A stretch of 64,000 nucleotides of DNA from positions 124,001 through 188,000 of the forward strand of contig JADNRY010000049.1 in the NCBI GenBank assembly GCA_015501585.1, given 5' to 3'. This document shows positions 45,771 through 56,747 of the stretch, in pieces. The notes below the pieces were generated by a model that was not told the DNA's origin, ran no database searches, and saw nothing but the letters and a program-made list of their open reading frames with translations. Positions within the stretch are counted from its first letter, which is position 1, and each line of letters opens with the position of its first letter. The translations under genes and the position numbers were made by a program. The DNA is from Rhodocollybia butyracea (Eukaryota > Basidiomycota > Agaricomycetes > Agaricales > Omphalotaceae).

Positions 45771-47214
45771 CTGCTCTACAAACAACTCCTTATCCCAGTT
45801 TATTGGCCCAGCGTACTGTCAAGGTTGAATTCGAGCCCTGCCGTATATAAGGCTGTCAGAGTCTCTTCGGGAAAGATTCAGAAAAGAGGCAGAGATGTCA
45901 GATAAGCTCACCTTTTCTAGCCATTCAGACCCTATTCGCAGCAATAAAGGCATCCTAGAGTATGGACATGGCGGTAGAGAAAGAGAGACTAAGTGCGCAC
46001 TTAATAACAGCTGCATTGCTCGGAGCTATACTTATGCTATACTTTGTCGAGTGTACAAGCTCTTTACCTCTGCTATGAAAAGGGAGCGGGAGCCAAACTC
46101 TGTAAATACTTGGTAAGTCTCTCCTATGCTGCTGAATAGTAGACAAAAATCCTTTGTGCAAATTTTACATAATTTGTAGTTTTCTGCATGCGCACCCTCA
46201 TTTCCACGTGCACACCCAAGTTTTCGAGCATACTATATTTGGTAAGGCCTAGTCTTGACTCAGTTTATACAGCTGCCTTTTGCGCAAATGTTGTAGTTTT
46301 CTGCGCGTGCATTCTCATTTCCGCACGTGCATGCAAGTGTCTGAGGAATTACTCATCAGATCTATCATATTTGGTAAGGCCCAGTGTTGATGCCAGGCTG
46401 TGGGGATGCGGCGAGCTTCTTAAGCCTGTGCATCCAGGATCCCTCCCTTGGCCCATAATAGGAGTGACATGCAGGACATTGGTCGACAAACTATGATGTG
46501 AATGCTTTTTTCGCCACCTCCTCCTCCCTTCTCCATTTCCCCCGCACGGGCCTCTCCCGGCGGTTAGAAACTCAGGCTTATCCCGAATTTTCCTTAGGGC
46601 TTGGACTTATTCCAATTCCATTGCTCTGTCGCTCGACACTGGTGCCACTTGGGTGGATATTTGACTTCCTCTTGGCAATAGCAGGGTTTCATCCAAAAAG
46701 CTCTAAATACTCGATTTGGGCAACGGTAGGCGAGATATTGTTGCTGCGACTCTGCAACTAATGGTCGGGTTGGGAACTCGATAGCGCCGGAGCCATAAGC
46801 ACTCAGAAGCTCTAAGAGTGTCCAGGCTGTAAGCGCTATCCTATCCCCTTGTACAGGCTTCCTCAATGATGCTGTGAAGATTGCAGACGGTACAGATCCG
46901 AATGTTAGTCTCTAATGGAAGCGCATATGTTGCCTCTACGAAGCGAGCATTCCTCTATACAGATTAATTTCAAACAGCCAACTACTCTGCCGCAACACAA
47001 ATGACTCAAGCTGCAGTTCCAGCCTTGGCCGAGCACATCAGGCATACAGTTGCTGTGACTTGGTTTCGGGGAACGTGTCCCCGCCGTGCTTGAGGGCAAA
47101 GCGGCTGCAGTAGTGGAATAATACCTAGGCTTACACTTGAATGCATTCACTATCATACAATCTGATTTTATCAAGAGAGAGATAAAGATTGAAAGGAAAA
47201 AGTATCAGCCGCTT
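45771..47214. other. Mostly non-coding; one weak membrane-anchor ORF
   Basis: GTATATAAGG at 45842 could be a TATA box. A frame from 45962 (MDMAVEKERLSAHLITAALL) would give a short N-terminal membrane helix and then a stop, possibly the first exon of a lost gene. 46175-46280 and 46300-46385 are direct repeats (CATATTTGGTAAGGC and TTTCTGC-GTGCA words). A minus-strand frame at 46905-47174 has no domain. Confidence 0.3.
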
Positions 47215-47402
47215 CAGTAGCATTATTTAAATACCCCCAGTACCTGTTGTGGAGATTATGATAATAAACCCAGTAAGCTACTGTACAGTAAGAGTGTAGG
47301 GGCATTTTAATCCCTCTGTGTTCGCATTTGATGAGGTCATGTGACTTATCCATTGCAGCGTTTGGGTGGCTGGATGAAAATAGGTTATTTACGGGCCTAT
47401 TT

Positions 47403-49895
47403 CACTTCAGGCAACCACATATTTGGTCTTATTAGTCTGCACTTTTGATGACCTGGGAATTAGGTCATGACCTAAAAAATTGGTCATGACCTAGGTCAGG
47501 TTGGTCTTTTCCTGGGGTTGGTAGGTCATGGTCTGGGGTGAGATAGGATATGGCCTAGGTGGGGCAGGGCATGGTCTAGGTGAGGGAGGGGATGGTCTAG
47601 GAGGAGGAGGGTATAGTCTAGGTGGGGGAGATATAGTTAGTTTAAGAGGTGTAGGGTGAGAGTGGAGGATGGTGAGATAGAGAATATAAGCAAGAATGAA
47701 ATATCATAGAATCATGACATGAAATGTGTAGTAACATATTGGGATTATTGGGATTTTTTACGTATCTGTAGATTATGACAAGATCAAGCTAAGTCACAGT
47801 GCCCTGTTCTGGGTTGTCAGGCAAGAATGTCACTTACCTGACCTAGCTGATTCAGGTCATGACCTGGGTGAACTAGGTCATGACCTGGATGAACTAGGTC
47901 ATGACCTGGGTTGACTAAGTCATGACCTGGGTGGACTAAGTCATGACCCAAGCCAATTTAAAAATTACTAAATTAGGAAATTTTTCCATTTTTGCAGTGG
48001 ATGAGGTCAAAGCTGTTTTTATTACCAAATAAGGCAATTTTCAAACACCTTAACCGGTTTTATGTTTTTTTAATAGAGTTAGATACATTTGGAAATTTTT
48101 ATAAATTACTATATTAGGCAATTTTATTTCAATAGACTTTTATTTCTTAATTAGGCAATTTCAAAACTTTTGCAGTGGATGAGGCCAAAGCTGTTTTCAT
48201 TGCCTAATTGAAAGTGACAAATTTGCAGTGGATGAGGTCAAAGCTGATTTTCTCTATTAATGATTTGATGGTCCAAAAAGCAAAATTTATGCATACATAT
48301 ACAGAGATCAATTATTACCCACTCTCCCAGGACAGTATAAGCTACTCCTGAGTTGTCTGAATCATGTACCTATTATACCAGGGTACAATGTCCTAGAAGC
48401 CTGTGGCCCACCCTGGCCTGGATGCTCTGATACTTATCCTCTGATTTCGAAAAAATGAGGGTTTTTGATGAGAAAGTTCAAAGATCAATAAAGACTGAGC
48501 TCCCAGTGGCCATCTAAATATATCTGAGACTCAGAAAGGGTAGACAGCACATCAGGGCATCAGGGGATGAAAAAGATCACCCTTATCCATGCCAATCTGC
48601 ATGTTATATCAAGCAATCTTTAGACTCAACACTTTTCATTGATTTCCTTTTATGGGCATACAGCTTTGGCCTCATCCACTACAATCAAAGGTTATCCAAA
48701 AAATATGTTGCAATCCAGCCCCTTCCCACCACAGGATTGGCTTCATTTTAGGTGAGCAACCTATTCTGTGTATAAACAAAAGGTCTGGGTGTCTACCACA
48801 AGCTATTGTCCTTAGGAAAAGAGTGTACACAGTTTGTGTGTTCAGTTTTGTCATTTCTTAATTGGGTAGTAAAAACAGCTTTGACCTCATCCACTGCAAA
48901 AGATTTGTCATTTTTCAAATAAGTAATGAAATCAGCTTTGACCTCATCCACTGCAAATTTGTCACTTTCAATTAGGCAATGAAAACAGCTTTGGCCTCAT
49001 CCACTGCAAAAGTTTTGAAATTGCCTAATTAAGAAATAAAAGTCTATTGAAATAAAATTGCCTAATATAATAATTTATAAAAAATTCCAAATGTATCTAA
49101 CTCTATTAAAAAAACATAAAACCGGTTAAGGTGTTTGAAAATTGCCATATTTGGTAATAAAAACAGCTTTGACCTCATCCACTGCAAAAATGGAAAAATT
49201 TCCTAATTTAGTAATTTTTAAATTGGCTTGGGTCATGACTTAGGCCAGGTAGGTCATGACCTACTTGACCTAGGTCATGACCTAGTCCACCCAGGTCATG
49301 ACCTAGTTCATCCAGGTCATGACCTAGGTCAGGTAGGTCATGACCTAAAAAAGTAGGTCATGACCTGAATCAGATAGGTCAGGTAAGTCACATGCTTGCC
49401 TGACAACCCAGAACAGGGCACTGTGACTTAGCTTGATCTTGTCATAATCTACAGATATGTAAAAAATCCCAATAATCCCAATATGTTACTACACATTTCA
49501 TGTCATGATTCTATGATATTTCATTCTTGCTTATATTCTCTATCTCACCATCCCCCACTCTCACCCTACACCTCTTACACTAACTATATCTCCCCCTCCT
49601 AGACCATAACCTCCTCCTCCTAGACTATACCCTCCCCCTCCTAGACCATCCCCTCACCTAGACCATCCCCTCCCTCACCTAGACCATCCCCTCCCTCACC
49701 TAGATCATGCCCTGCCCCACCTAGGCCATATCCTATCTCACCCCAGGCCATGACCTACCAACCCCAGGAAAAGACCAACCTGACCTAGGTCATGACCTAG
49801 CTGCCCGGGTTTTGCCTAGATTTTTGGGTCTTTTTAGTAAGGTCAATGTAACCAAAGTGTAGACTAATAAGACCAAATATGTGGGTGACTGAACT
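47403..49895. mobile_element. Foldback transposon with about 0.85-0.97 kb inverted arms (2,493 bp)
   Basis: Perfect 8-bp target duplication GCCTATTT at 47395-47402 and 49896-49903. The left terminus CACTTCAGGCAACCACATAT and the right terminus read inward, AGTTCAGTCACCCACATATT, start arms at 47403-48254 and 48928-49895, separated by about 670 bp. Arms contain GGTCATGACCTA arrays, a polypurine/polypyrimidine block and the repeated phrase CAGTGGATGAGGTCAAAGCT. No transposase. The 8-bp duplication fits hAT or KDZ-type mobilisation; which one is undecided. A single arm survives at 932-1344. Confidence 0.92.
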
Positions 49896-51561
49896 GCCTA
49901 TTTAGGCAATTTCTGGGATGGTAGCTAGCCCAAAAAAGACTATATATAATGTATTAATATTTGAGCACTACTCCGAGGTGGATTAGGCACCATAAGGGGA
50001 TGGATTGCATCGAAAAATCTAGATGACGTTCGGTCAAAGCTGGCTGAGCATTACCCAATTGGGTACAATTGGGTAATGCCATCAAAACAGTAAAAGCGGC
50101 CTAAAAAGCCTGCTTCTACATGGATATTCTGCCCTAGAAGAGTGTAGATAGTATCTTTACATATATAATAGGTCCCTGAAGCGAAATTACAGCGATAGCT
50201 GCGGTCAAAGCTGTTTTATTACCATATTTAGAATGCCAGCAAAGCGGCCTAAAAGCTTGTTTATGCTTGGGTATTCTACCTAATAGCAGTCTATACAGTT
50301 TTTATAGATGTACAGTAAGCACCTAAAGCGAAATTAAAGCAGGTATATGGTGTAATAGTAGCACTGCTTCAATGTTTGGGTCTGTGGCTGTGTTGTAAAA
50401 AAAAATCGAAATAAAAGTAGGGATGTTTAATATACTAGTGGTACAGGCATGGTCTCTGCATAATATATATATGCCTGAAGCGAAATCAGAGCATTCTATG
50501 AAGAGAATAGGCTGTAATTACCCGCTATAGGCCGGAGGAGGTCAAAGCTGCCTGACCAAATAGGGAAATATATGATTACATACAGGTGGTGTTGAGTCGA
50601 AGTTGGGCTCAGTAATGGCATGGCCTCTCGGTCAAATATGAGTATGTGTATGGGCAGTGAGGAATATGTACCTGGAGTGATCAATGGTGAGTAACCATCA
50701 AGATTCGCATTTTTGAGGAATTAAATACTAATAATGAGTGTCTAAGCGCAGGTAGGACCTCAAACCTCGGTATATATACTCTCCAACATAGTATACACTC
50801 GATCCGTGTCCAAGAACCATTAATATGCGACCAGATGCGATGGTATACACTGATCTTTATTGATTTTCCCTCAAAACTCGATTTTTTGAGTGGGGCCTTA
50901 AGAGTAGCCAGGGGGCTAAGACGTCGTATATAGACTGTACTACCTGATATTAGTCTTTGCCATATGCAAGAATGATTTATGCAGCACCTGAAGCGATGGT
51001 ATTCCCTGATCTGTATGGATTCTGCCAAAAAATGTGATTTTCAGGAAATAAAACAGGCATAGAGTGTGCTACAAGTCTCAGATCATACTAAAAACCTGGG
51101 AAACATGTCTTCGAATCGGATTCAACGACTACCAGGTGTTATATCCACATCTGGGTCCCTCCATGGAACGATACTGTTGTAAATCTGAACTTTGAGCCAA
51201 CTAGAGATATCCTAGTGTGCACTTACAACAGTATCGTTCCATGGAGGTACCCAGATGTAGATATAACACCTGGTAGTCGTTGAATCCGATTCGAAGACAT
51301 GTTTCCCAAGTTTTTAGTATGATCTGAGACTTGTAGCACACTCTATGCCTGTTTTATTTCCTGAAAATCGCATTTTTTGGCAGAATCCATACAGATCAGG
51401 GAATACCATCGCTTCAGGTGCTGCATAAATCATTCTTGCATATGGCAAAGACTAATATCAGGTAGTACAGTCTATATACGACGTCTTAGCCCCCTGGCTA
51501 CTCTTAAGGCCCCACTCAAAAAATCGAGTTTTGAGGGAAAATCAATAAAGATCAGTGTATA

Positions 51562-52217
51562 TGTTATGACCCGCCACCTTTTTTTAGTCTTCCTTGTACT
51601 AATACTTAACATGACACTACAGGATATACAAGCTTTCACGAGTCTAACAGCGGGATTTGCAATACCGATGATGGCGGAAGTACCATCACCCCATCATCTC
51701 TTCGGCGAATCCCCGAGGTCCCACACAATTCACAACGGAACCGTATATTCAAGTCTTTCTGATACTTACGAGTCATTAAAACATGAAGCTGACTCTAAAC
51801 TAACTCAGAATGACTTACAGACCTCAAGTTATCGGCTCCGTAAGTCCAATAAGCTGTACTAACATAATTACTGTACTATAAATACTGTAGATACTTTGCT
51901 GTAACTCTTTAGCTTGGATATTTTGGAATACATCGTATTTTAAGCTCTTGCGCTGCTCATTGAGCAATTACTCTTATCTCGAAATACTCATTTCGTGACT
52001 TACACTATTAACAACGATCAGAATCCATCAGGATTTACCAGCAACTTCGATCGTGATCGAAACTTCGATTCCGATCACTATCTCATTACTATCTCATCGC
52101 ACTACACTTACAACTTATTTTCGTAGACATTAGTCTGCACAAGCAATCCCAGTGAACATATAACATAACCATATATTAAACTTAAGACTATGTTGAGTTT
52201 AAAGCACGGTCATAACA
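51562..52217 (+). repeat. LTR (656 bp) inserted in the palindrome right arm
   Basis: Starts TGTTATGACC and ends GGTCATAACA, a 10-bp inverted repeat bounding an LTR. A gag-like ORF starts 29 bp downstream, so this is a 5' LTR. It begins exactly where the right arm pairing stops. Confidence 0.8.
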
Positions 52218-52245
52218 TAATATCCAAGCTTTTATTGCTCGGACG

Positions 52246-52782
52246 ATGTCTATGGCAACTATAACTCGGACCGAAACAGAAGACTACATCGAAGAACCTA
52301 CACTACCCGCAACACCAGCACCATTCACGCTCTACCACCCGAGAACCCTCATCGACACACACAGAACAGACAACGGTAATACTAATGCTGAATCCGTTAG
52401 CATGACAATCAACAATGGGGATGTGGAAGAGAACATACCCCAGACATTGGGAAGAGAACCCAGTAATCGGGGACAGGGAACACCACCAAGAACACCTAGC
52501 CCCCGTAACGACCGAAATCCCATGTCATCAATCACTAACAGACCCATAGATTATCTTCAAAGAGACCATAGGCGGAACCTGAGATCGGACTCGTCAGGTT
52601 CAGAAGAACGAAACAAAGAAGAAAGCTTACACAGTGAATTGAGGAGAGCTGAGGGAGGAACTCCTCGATTTCATCGGAACGGAAATGAAAGACCCCTCGG
52701 CTTATACAATATGGGAAGCGAGTTCGGAAATCCGTCTAGTCCAAGGAATGGGAGAAGAACACCAGAAGCCACCTGTATGTAA
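52246..52782 (+). pseudogene. N-terminal gag-like ORF, truncated
   Basis: 178 codons from ATG at 52246 (MSMATITRTETEDYIEEPTL). The protein is disordered and hydrophilic, rich in Arg, Ser, Pro, Thr and Asn (TPPRTPSPRNDRNP), typical of the N-terminal region of gypsy gag proteins. Element sequence ends at 52768; the last few codons come from palindrome arm sequence. There is no capsid fold or knuckle, so only the first part of gag remains. Confidence 0.65.
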
Positions 52783-53741
52783 TCATATATTTCCCTATTT
52801 GGTCAGGCAGCTTTGACCTCCTCCGGCCTATAGCGGGTAATTACAGCCTATTCTCTTCATAGAATGCTCTGATTTCGCTTCAGGCATATATATATTATGC
52901 AGAGACCATGCCTGTACCACTAGTATATTAAACATCCCTACTTTTATTTCGATTTTTTTTTACAACACAGCCACAGACCCAAACATTGAAGCAGTACTAC
53001 TATTACACCATATACCTGCTTTAATTTCGCTTTAGGTGCTTACTGTACATCTATAAAAACTGTATAGACTGCTATTAGGTAGAATACCCAAGCATAAACA
53101 AGCTTTTAGGCCGCTTTGCTGGCATTCTAAATATGGTAATAAAACAGCTTTGACCGCAGCTATCGCTGTAATTTCGCTTCAGGGACCTATTATATATGTA
53201 AAGATACTATCTACACTCTTCTAGGGCAGAATATCCATGTAGAAGCAGGCTTTTTAGGCCGCTTTTACTGTTTTGATGGCATTACCCAATTGTACCCAAT
53301 TGGGTAATGCTCAGCCAGCTTTGACTGAACGTCATCTAGATTTTTCGATGCAATCCATCCCCTTATGGTGCCTAATCCACCTCGGAGTAGTGCTCAAATA
53401 TTAATACATTATATATAGTCTTTTTTGGGCTAGCTACCATCCCAGAAATTGCCTAAAAAGGCCCGTAAATAACCTATTTTCATCCAGCCACCCAAAAGCT
53501 GCAACGGATGAGTCACATGACCTCATCAAATGCGAACACAGAGGGATCAAAATGCCCCTACACTCTTACTGTACAGTAGCTTACTGGGTTTATTATCATA
53601 ATCTCCACAACAGGTACTGGGGGTATTTAAATAATGCTACTGCAATGGGTGAAAGTATAAGCAGCTTAAACTGCAATGACACTAGGAAAAGGGTGTCGGG
53701 TTCTGATTGCCAAGACATCAGCAAGTCTGTAACAACGAAAG

Positions 53742-54140
53742 TCAGGATAGGTAATCAAGTAGATGGGAAACATGCCTTTTCATAGCTCTGTCCGCTGCTT
53801 GGTCTTCCATTCCACTCCTTAGGTTGTGCACCAAAACCTTAGCCCCGCATGCTACCAGCAGCACATTCCCCTCCATCCTGCCACCCCTGAGGGGATGAAT
53901 CGATTGATTTACAGCAAGGTATTTATGCCTTTTGAAAAAGACTTTAAACTTGTGTAGAACTCCTTTGTAGTAAATGGTGAGCATAAGATCCTGGATGTAG
54001 GGCTGAAGTCGGTGATTCGAGAGCAAGTCTGATGCAAGGACAAAGCGTTCTCCTCCAGGTAAGTTGGCTCGGTAATAGGCAGAGACCGTCTGGGGCAGCA
54101 GGCTAAAGGCTGGATAAAATTGGGTGCGGATAGGCTTCAT
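53742..54140 (-). CDS. Unknown 132-residue ORF, possible exon of a larger gene
   Basis: Starts MKPIRTQFYPAFSLLPQTV and reads GERFVLASDLLSN, QPYIQDLMLTIYYKG, KVFFKRHKYLAVN, LRGGRMEGNVLLVACGAKVL. The composition is protein-like (balanced hydrophobic and charged residues, no simple repeats). No family is recognised. It sits just outside the palindrome right end and just before the hAT MITE; either insertion could have broken it. Confidence 0.45.
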   Translation of the reverse strand: MKPIRTQFYPAFSLLPQTVSAYYRANLPGGERFVLASDLLSNHRLQPYIQDLMLTIYYKGVLHKFKVFFKRHKYLAVNQSIHPLRGGRMEGNVLLVACGAKVLVHNLRSGMEDQAADRAMKRHVSHLLDYLS

Positions 54141-54195
54141 CTCTGTCTATACAATATTGTGAGCAAATACTGGCTGGACTCAACTCTAGGGCCCC

Positions 54196-54838
54196 TAGAG
54201 ATGTCCACGAGTCCAAGTCTTCACAAGTACTTGCAGGTAAGATCCGTGGGAAAACCCGCAAGTATGTGACTCGCGGATCCCAGGATCCGTTTCCCACGGG
54301 TCAGGCGCGGGTCACAAGTCAGACATTTGCAATTTTCGGTTGACTTGCAAGTACTTGTGTGACTTGTGCAAGCAATATGAACTCATATATTTGTTGTTGG
54401 TGATCAAAACTTACAGTAATTAATAGTATCATATTTATTATAGTACTTATCAAGTACTGCCACACATGTTTGAGGTTGTAGACAGCTCACAGCGACTGAG
54501 CGCTTATTTTAGCGCCCAATCGCCGTAGGCTGTCTACAATCCAAAGCCTAACTGTCAGTACATTTTTACTTCATACCATAGTATGAAATTAGTGTAACAA
54601 GTAAAGTACAGGTTTTTAATAGCATTATACACTGTACAATCACTGTATGCAAGTAAATAATGGTAAATACTTGTGAATATAGCTGTAACTACTTGATTAG
54701 TGTGCAGATCCACAAGTACTTGTGAGACCCGCAAGTACTTGCAGATAATACTTGCGAGTCAGTGACCCGTTTCCCACGAGTCAGGCCTTTTAGGCCACAA
54801 GTACTTGCGCTCCGGATCCAAGTATACTTGGATCCCTG
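54196..54838. mobile_element. hAT-type MITE, second copy
   Basis: The left end TAGAGATGTCCACGAGTCCA matches the 12338 MITE. The interior has the same AAGTACTTGCAG and CCCGTTTCCCACG words. The right end GTATACTTGGATCCCTG is a diverged terminus that runs into CACTA subterminal sequence at CTGAGACAATC. No 8-bp duplication, so one flank has been rearranged. GTAGACAGC..GCTGTCTAC at 54478-54537 forms a hairpin inside. Confidence 0.8.
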
Positions 54839-55261
54839 AGACAATCATTTTTTGAAAAAACAATCATTTAGATGTTTTTTTGTGAAACACTCATTTTGAT
54901 TGTCTTGAGCAAACAATCATTTAGACTGCCCACAACTTAGGCCAATCATTTGGATTGCCTAGTATTGAGGACAACCAAATGATTGTCTTGAGTAAGTAGT
55001 CATTTGGAGTGCCCAATTTAAGACAATCAGTTGGATTGCCTACTATCAAGGACAATCAAAATGATTGTCTTGAGCAAACAATCATTTAGAGTGCCCAACC
55101 TAAGACAATCAGTGAGATTGTCTCCTATTGAGGACAATCATTTGGATTGCCTTTGAGCAAACAATCATTTAGAGTGCCAAGAATTAAGACAATCATTTTG
55201 ACTAATGTCAGAGTTGAGTATAGGTAATTTATTCAATCCTCAGAAAAAATAGGAATTATAG

Positions 55262-56458
55262 GATCTAGCTGCCTTCTGGACACAATGACACAACACTTTT
55301 GGCAAGCTGGAAATGGCTATCCATGATTTGGCATATCAAAATTACTGATGGCCATTATTACAAATTCACATTGACTTTGCTGGCCGTTCCTCACCTATTG
55401 ATGTACATTTATTATTACTTTACTTCAATGTTCACTTATATGCCAGTTTATGCCGCATGCAGTCTGCATCACTTCATCCTCCACTATTAAATCACTCCTG
55501 ACTTACAGTCTATTTCGTCTCACTTCCATTGTTTACTATTACTTATTATCTACTTGTTTCCTACTACACATACTCCATCCCCTTCCTATTCTTTATTATA
55601 TGCACATACTTTCTGTTTCACTATGCTAGTGACGATCTTCTCCTCTCTTTAGGTTCATCACACGTACACCTATACCCCAGCCACTATTGGCAATGTTATC
55701 CCGACGTTATATGGTCCACAACAGTCTCTTGACGATCTCCTTACGCCGCATCACTATCCCGACAATTAAATGATCGCAAATCATTAATTTGATCGGACTG
55801 CCAGACATGCCGGGTATTCGTCCCTCCCACTTCTCTTACATCGTTCGAGCCATCCCGCACTCTCCTCTGTCCAGGATTGTATCCAGGGGACGCGTTACAC
55901 CTACTCTTACGTCGGCCCAAACCCCTAGGCCGTACAAACATCTAGTGTTCTGGAATCAGGTGTTCATTATTCCTTATGTTTCATCTCATTGTTTGTTTGA
56001 TTTTACTGTTTATCCTTTGTCCACTATTCCCCTCTTTAACCCAAAGTTTCTTCGTGCCTCCTAGGGTGTAGGCAACAGTCGTCAGAGTACACCTGAGTCG
56101 TGACGCTTGGATTTGGTCGCTCCGTTCTGTCCTCACTGACTGAGCTAGGTGGGAGGCTCTGTTTACTTGTCATGTGCATATCCTGCACTGCTCTGTCTTT
56201 CTCCTCGGAAATCTGGAAGGCTAAAGGTATTTCTCCTTTTACCGGACTGTTCTGTACCTTTATCAGATCTCTCCGCATGAGTTTCACTATTTCATTAGCT
56301 TAGCAACACGGCTACATTTATGTACCTTGACATACTCGTAGAATTATCAATTAACCCCCCCTCTCTTTGGATCACTTTTCTCCCTTCTCCCAATCGATCC
56401 CTTTTACTCTGTGACTCTTACATTGCATGACTATGATGTTGCCAGCGAGTGCAACAGG
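55262..56458. other. CACTA interior and retroelement leader
   Basis: 55720-55975 is the repeat shared with 39960-40255. The remaining sequence is C/T-rich on the plus strand with short frames and no domain. It may be the 3' end of an earlier retroelement copy whose LTR is at 56459. Confidence 0.4.
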
Positions 56459-56616
56459 TGTTGAGCTAAGTGTTAAGCTCTCTGTGTTATTATTCTATCT
56501 ACTCTAGCTCACTTCTTAGATTTAATATCTTCGAAGTGTGATTTACTACTACTTCTACATTGGACCCGACTGGAAGATCCCACATGTCCTCGCTTGGACC
56601 AACTTCTCTTACTTCA
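56459..56616 (+). repeat. Short LTR (158 bp) upstream of gag
   Basis: TGTTGAGCTAAGTGTTAAGC to CTTACTTCA. The sequence after it, GTGGTGACCACTGCAGGG, contains TGG one base in, a plausible primer-binding start. A copy is at 39715-39873. Confidence 0.7.
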
Positions 56617-56747
56617 GTGGTGACCACTGCAGGGGGATTCAGTTTTCCAAGGTCCTTTCCTATAAAGCTACGTATTTCCTTACTTTCTAGTTCAATTACT
56701 ATCGTTTCAATCAGATAAAAATCTCGCTCTATCTGGGGCCGGATGGA

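Larger units (their letters stand above)
47215..53641. mobile_element. Giant palindrome (foldback element), originally about 2.97 kb, with two insertions
   Basis: Left arm 47215-47402 plus 49904-51182; loop 51183-51222 (40 nt); right arm 51223-51561 plus 52769-53641. Outer ends CAGTAGCATTATTTAAATAC are exact. The arms differ only at scattered positions. The left arm totals 1,467 bp; the right totals 1,212 bp and lacks the equivalent of 50590-50843 (254 bp), replaced by the LTR-gag fragment. A 2,493-bp foldback element entered the left arm with an 8-bp duplication. No coding sequence belongs to the palindrome itself. Flanks show no clear target duplication. Confidence 0.92.
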
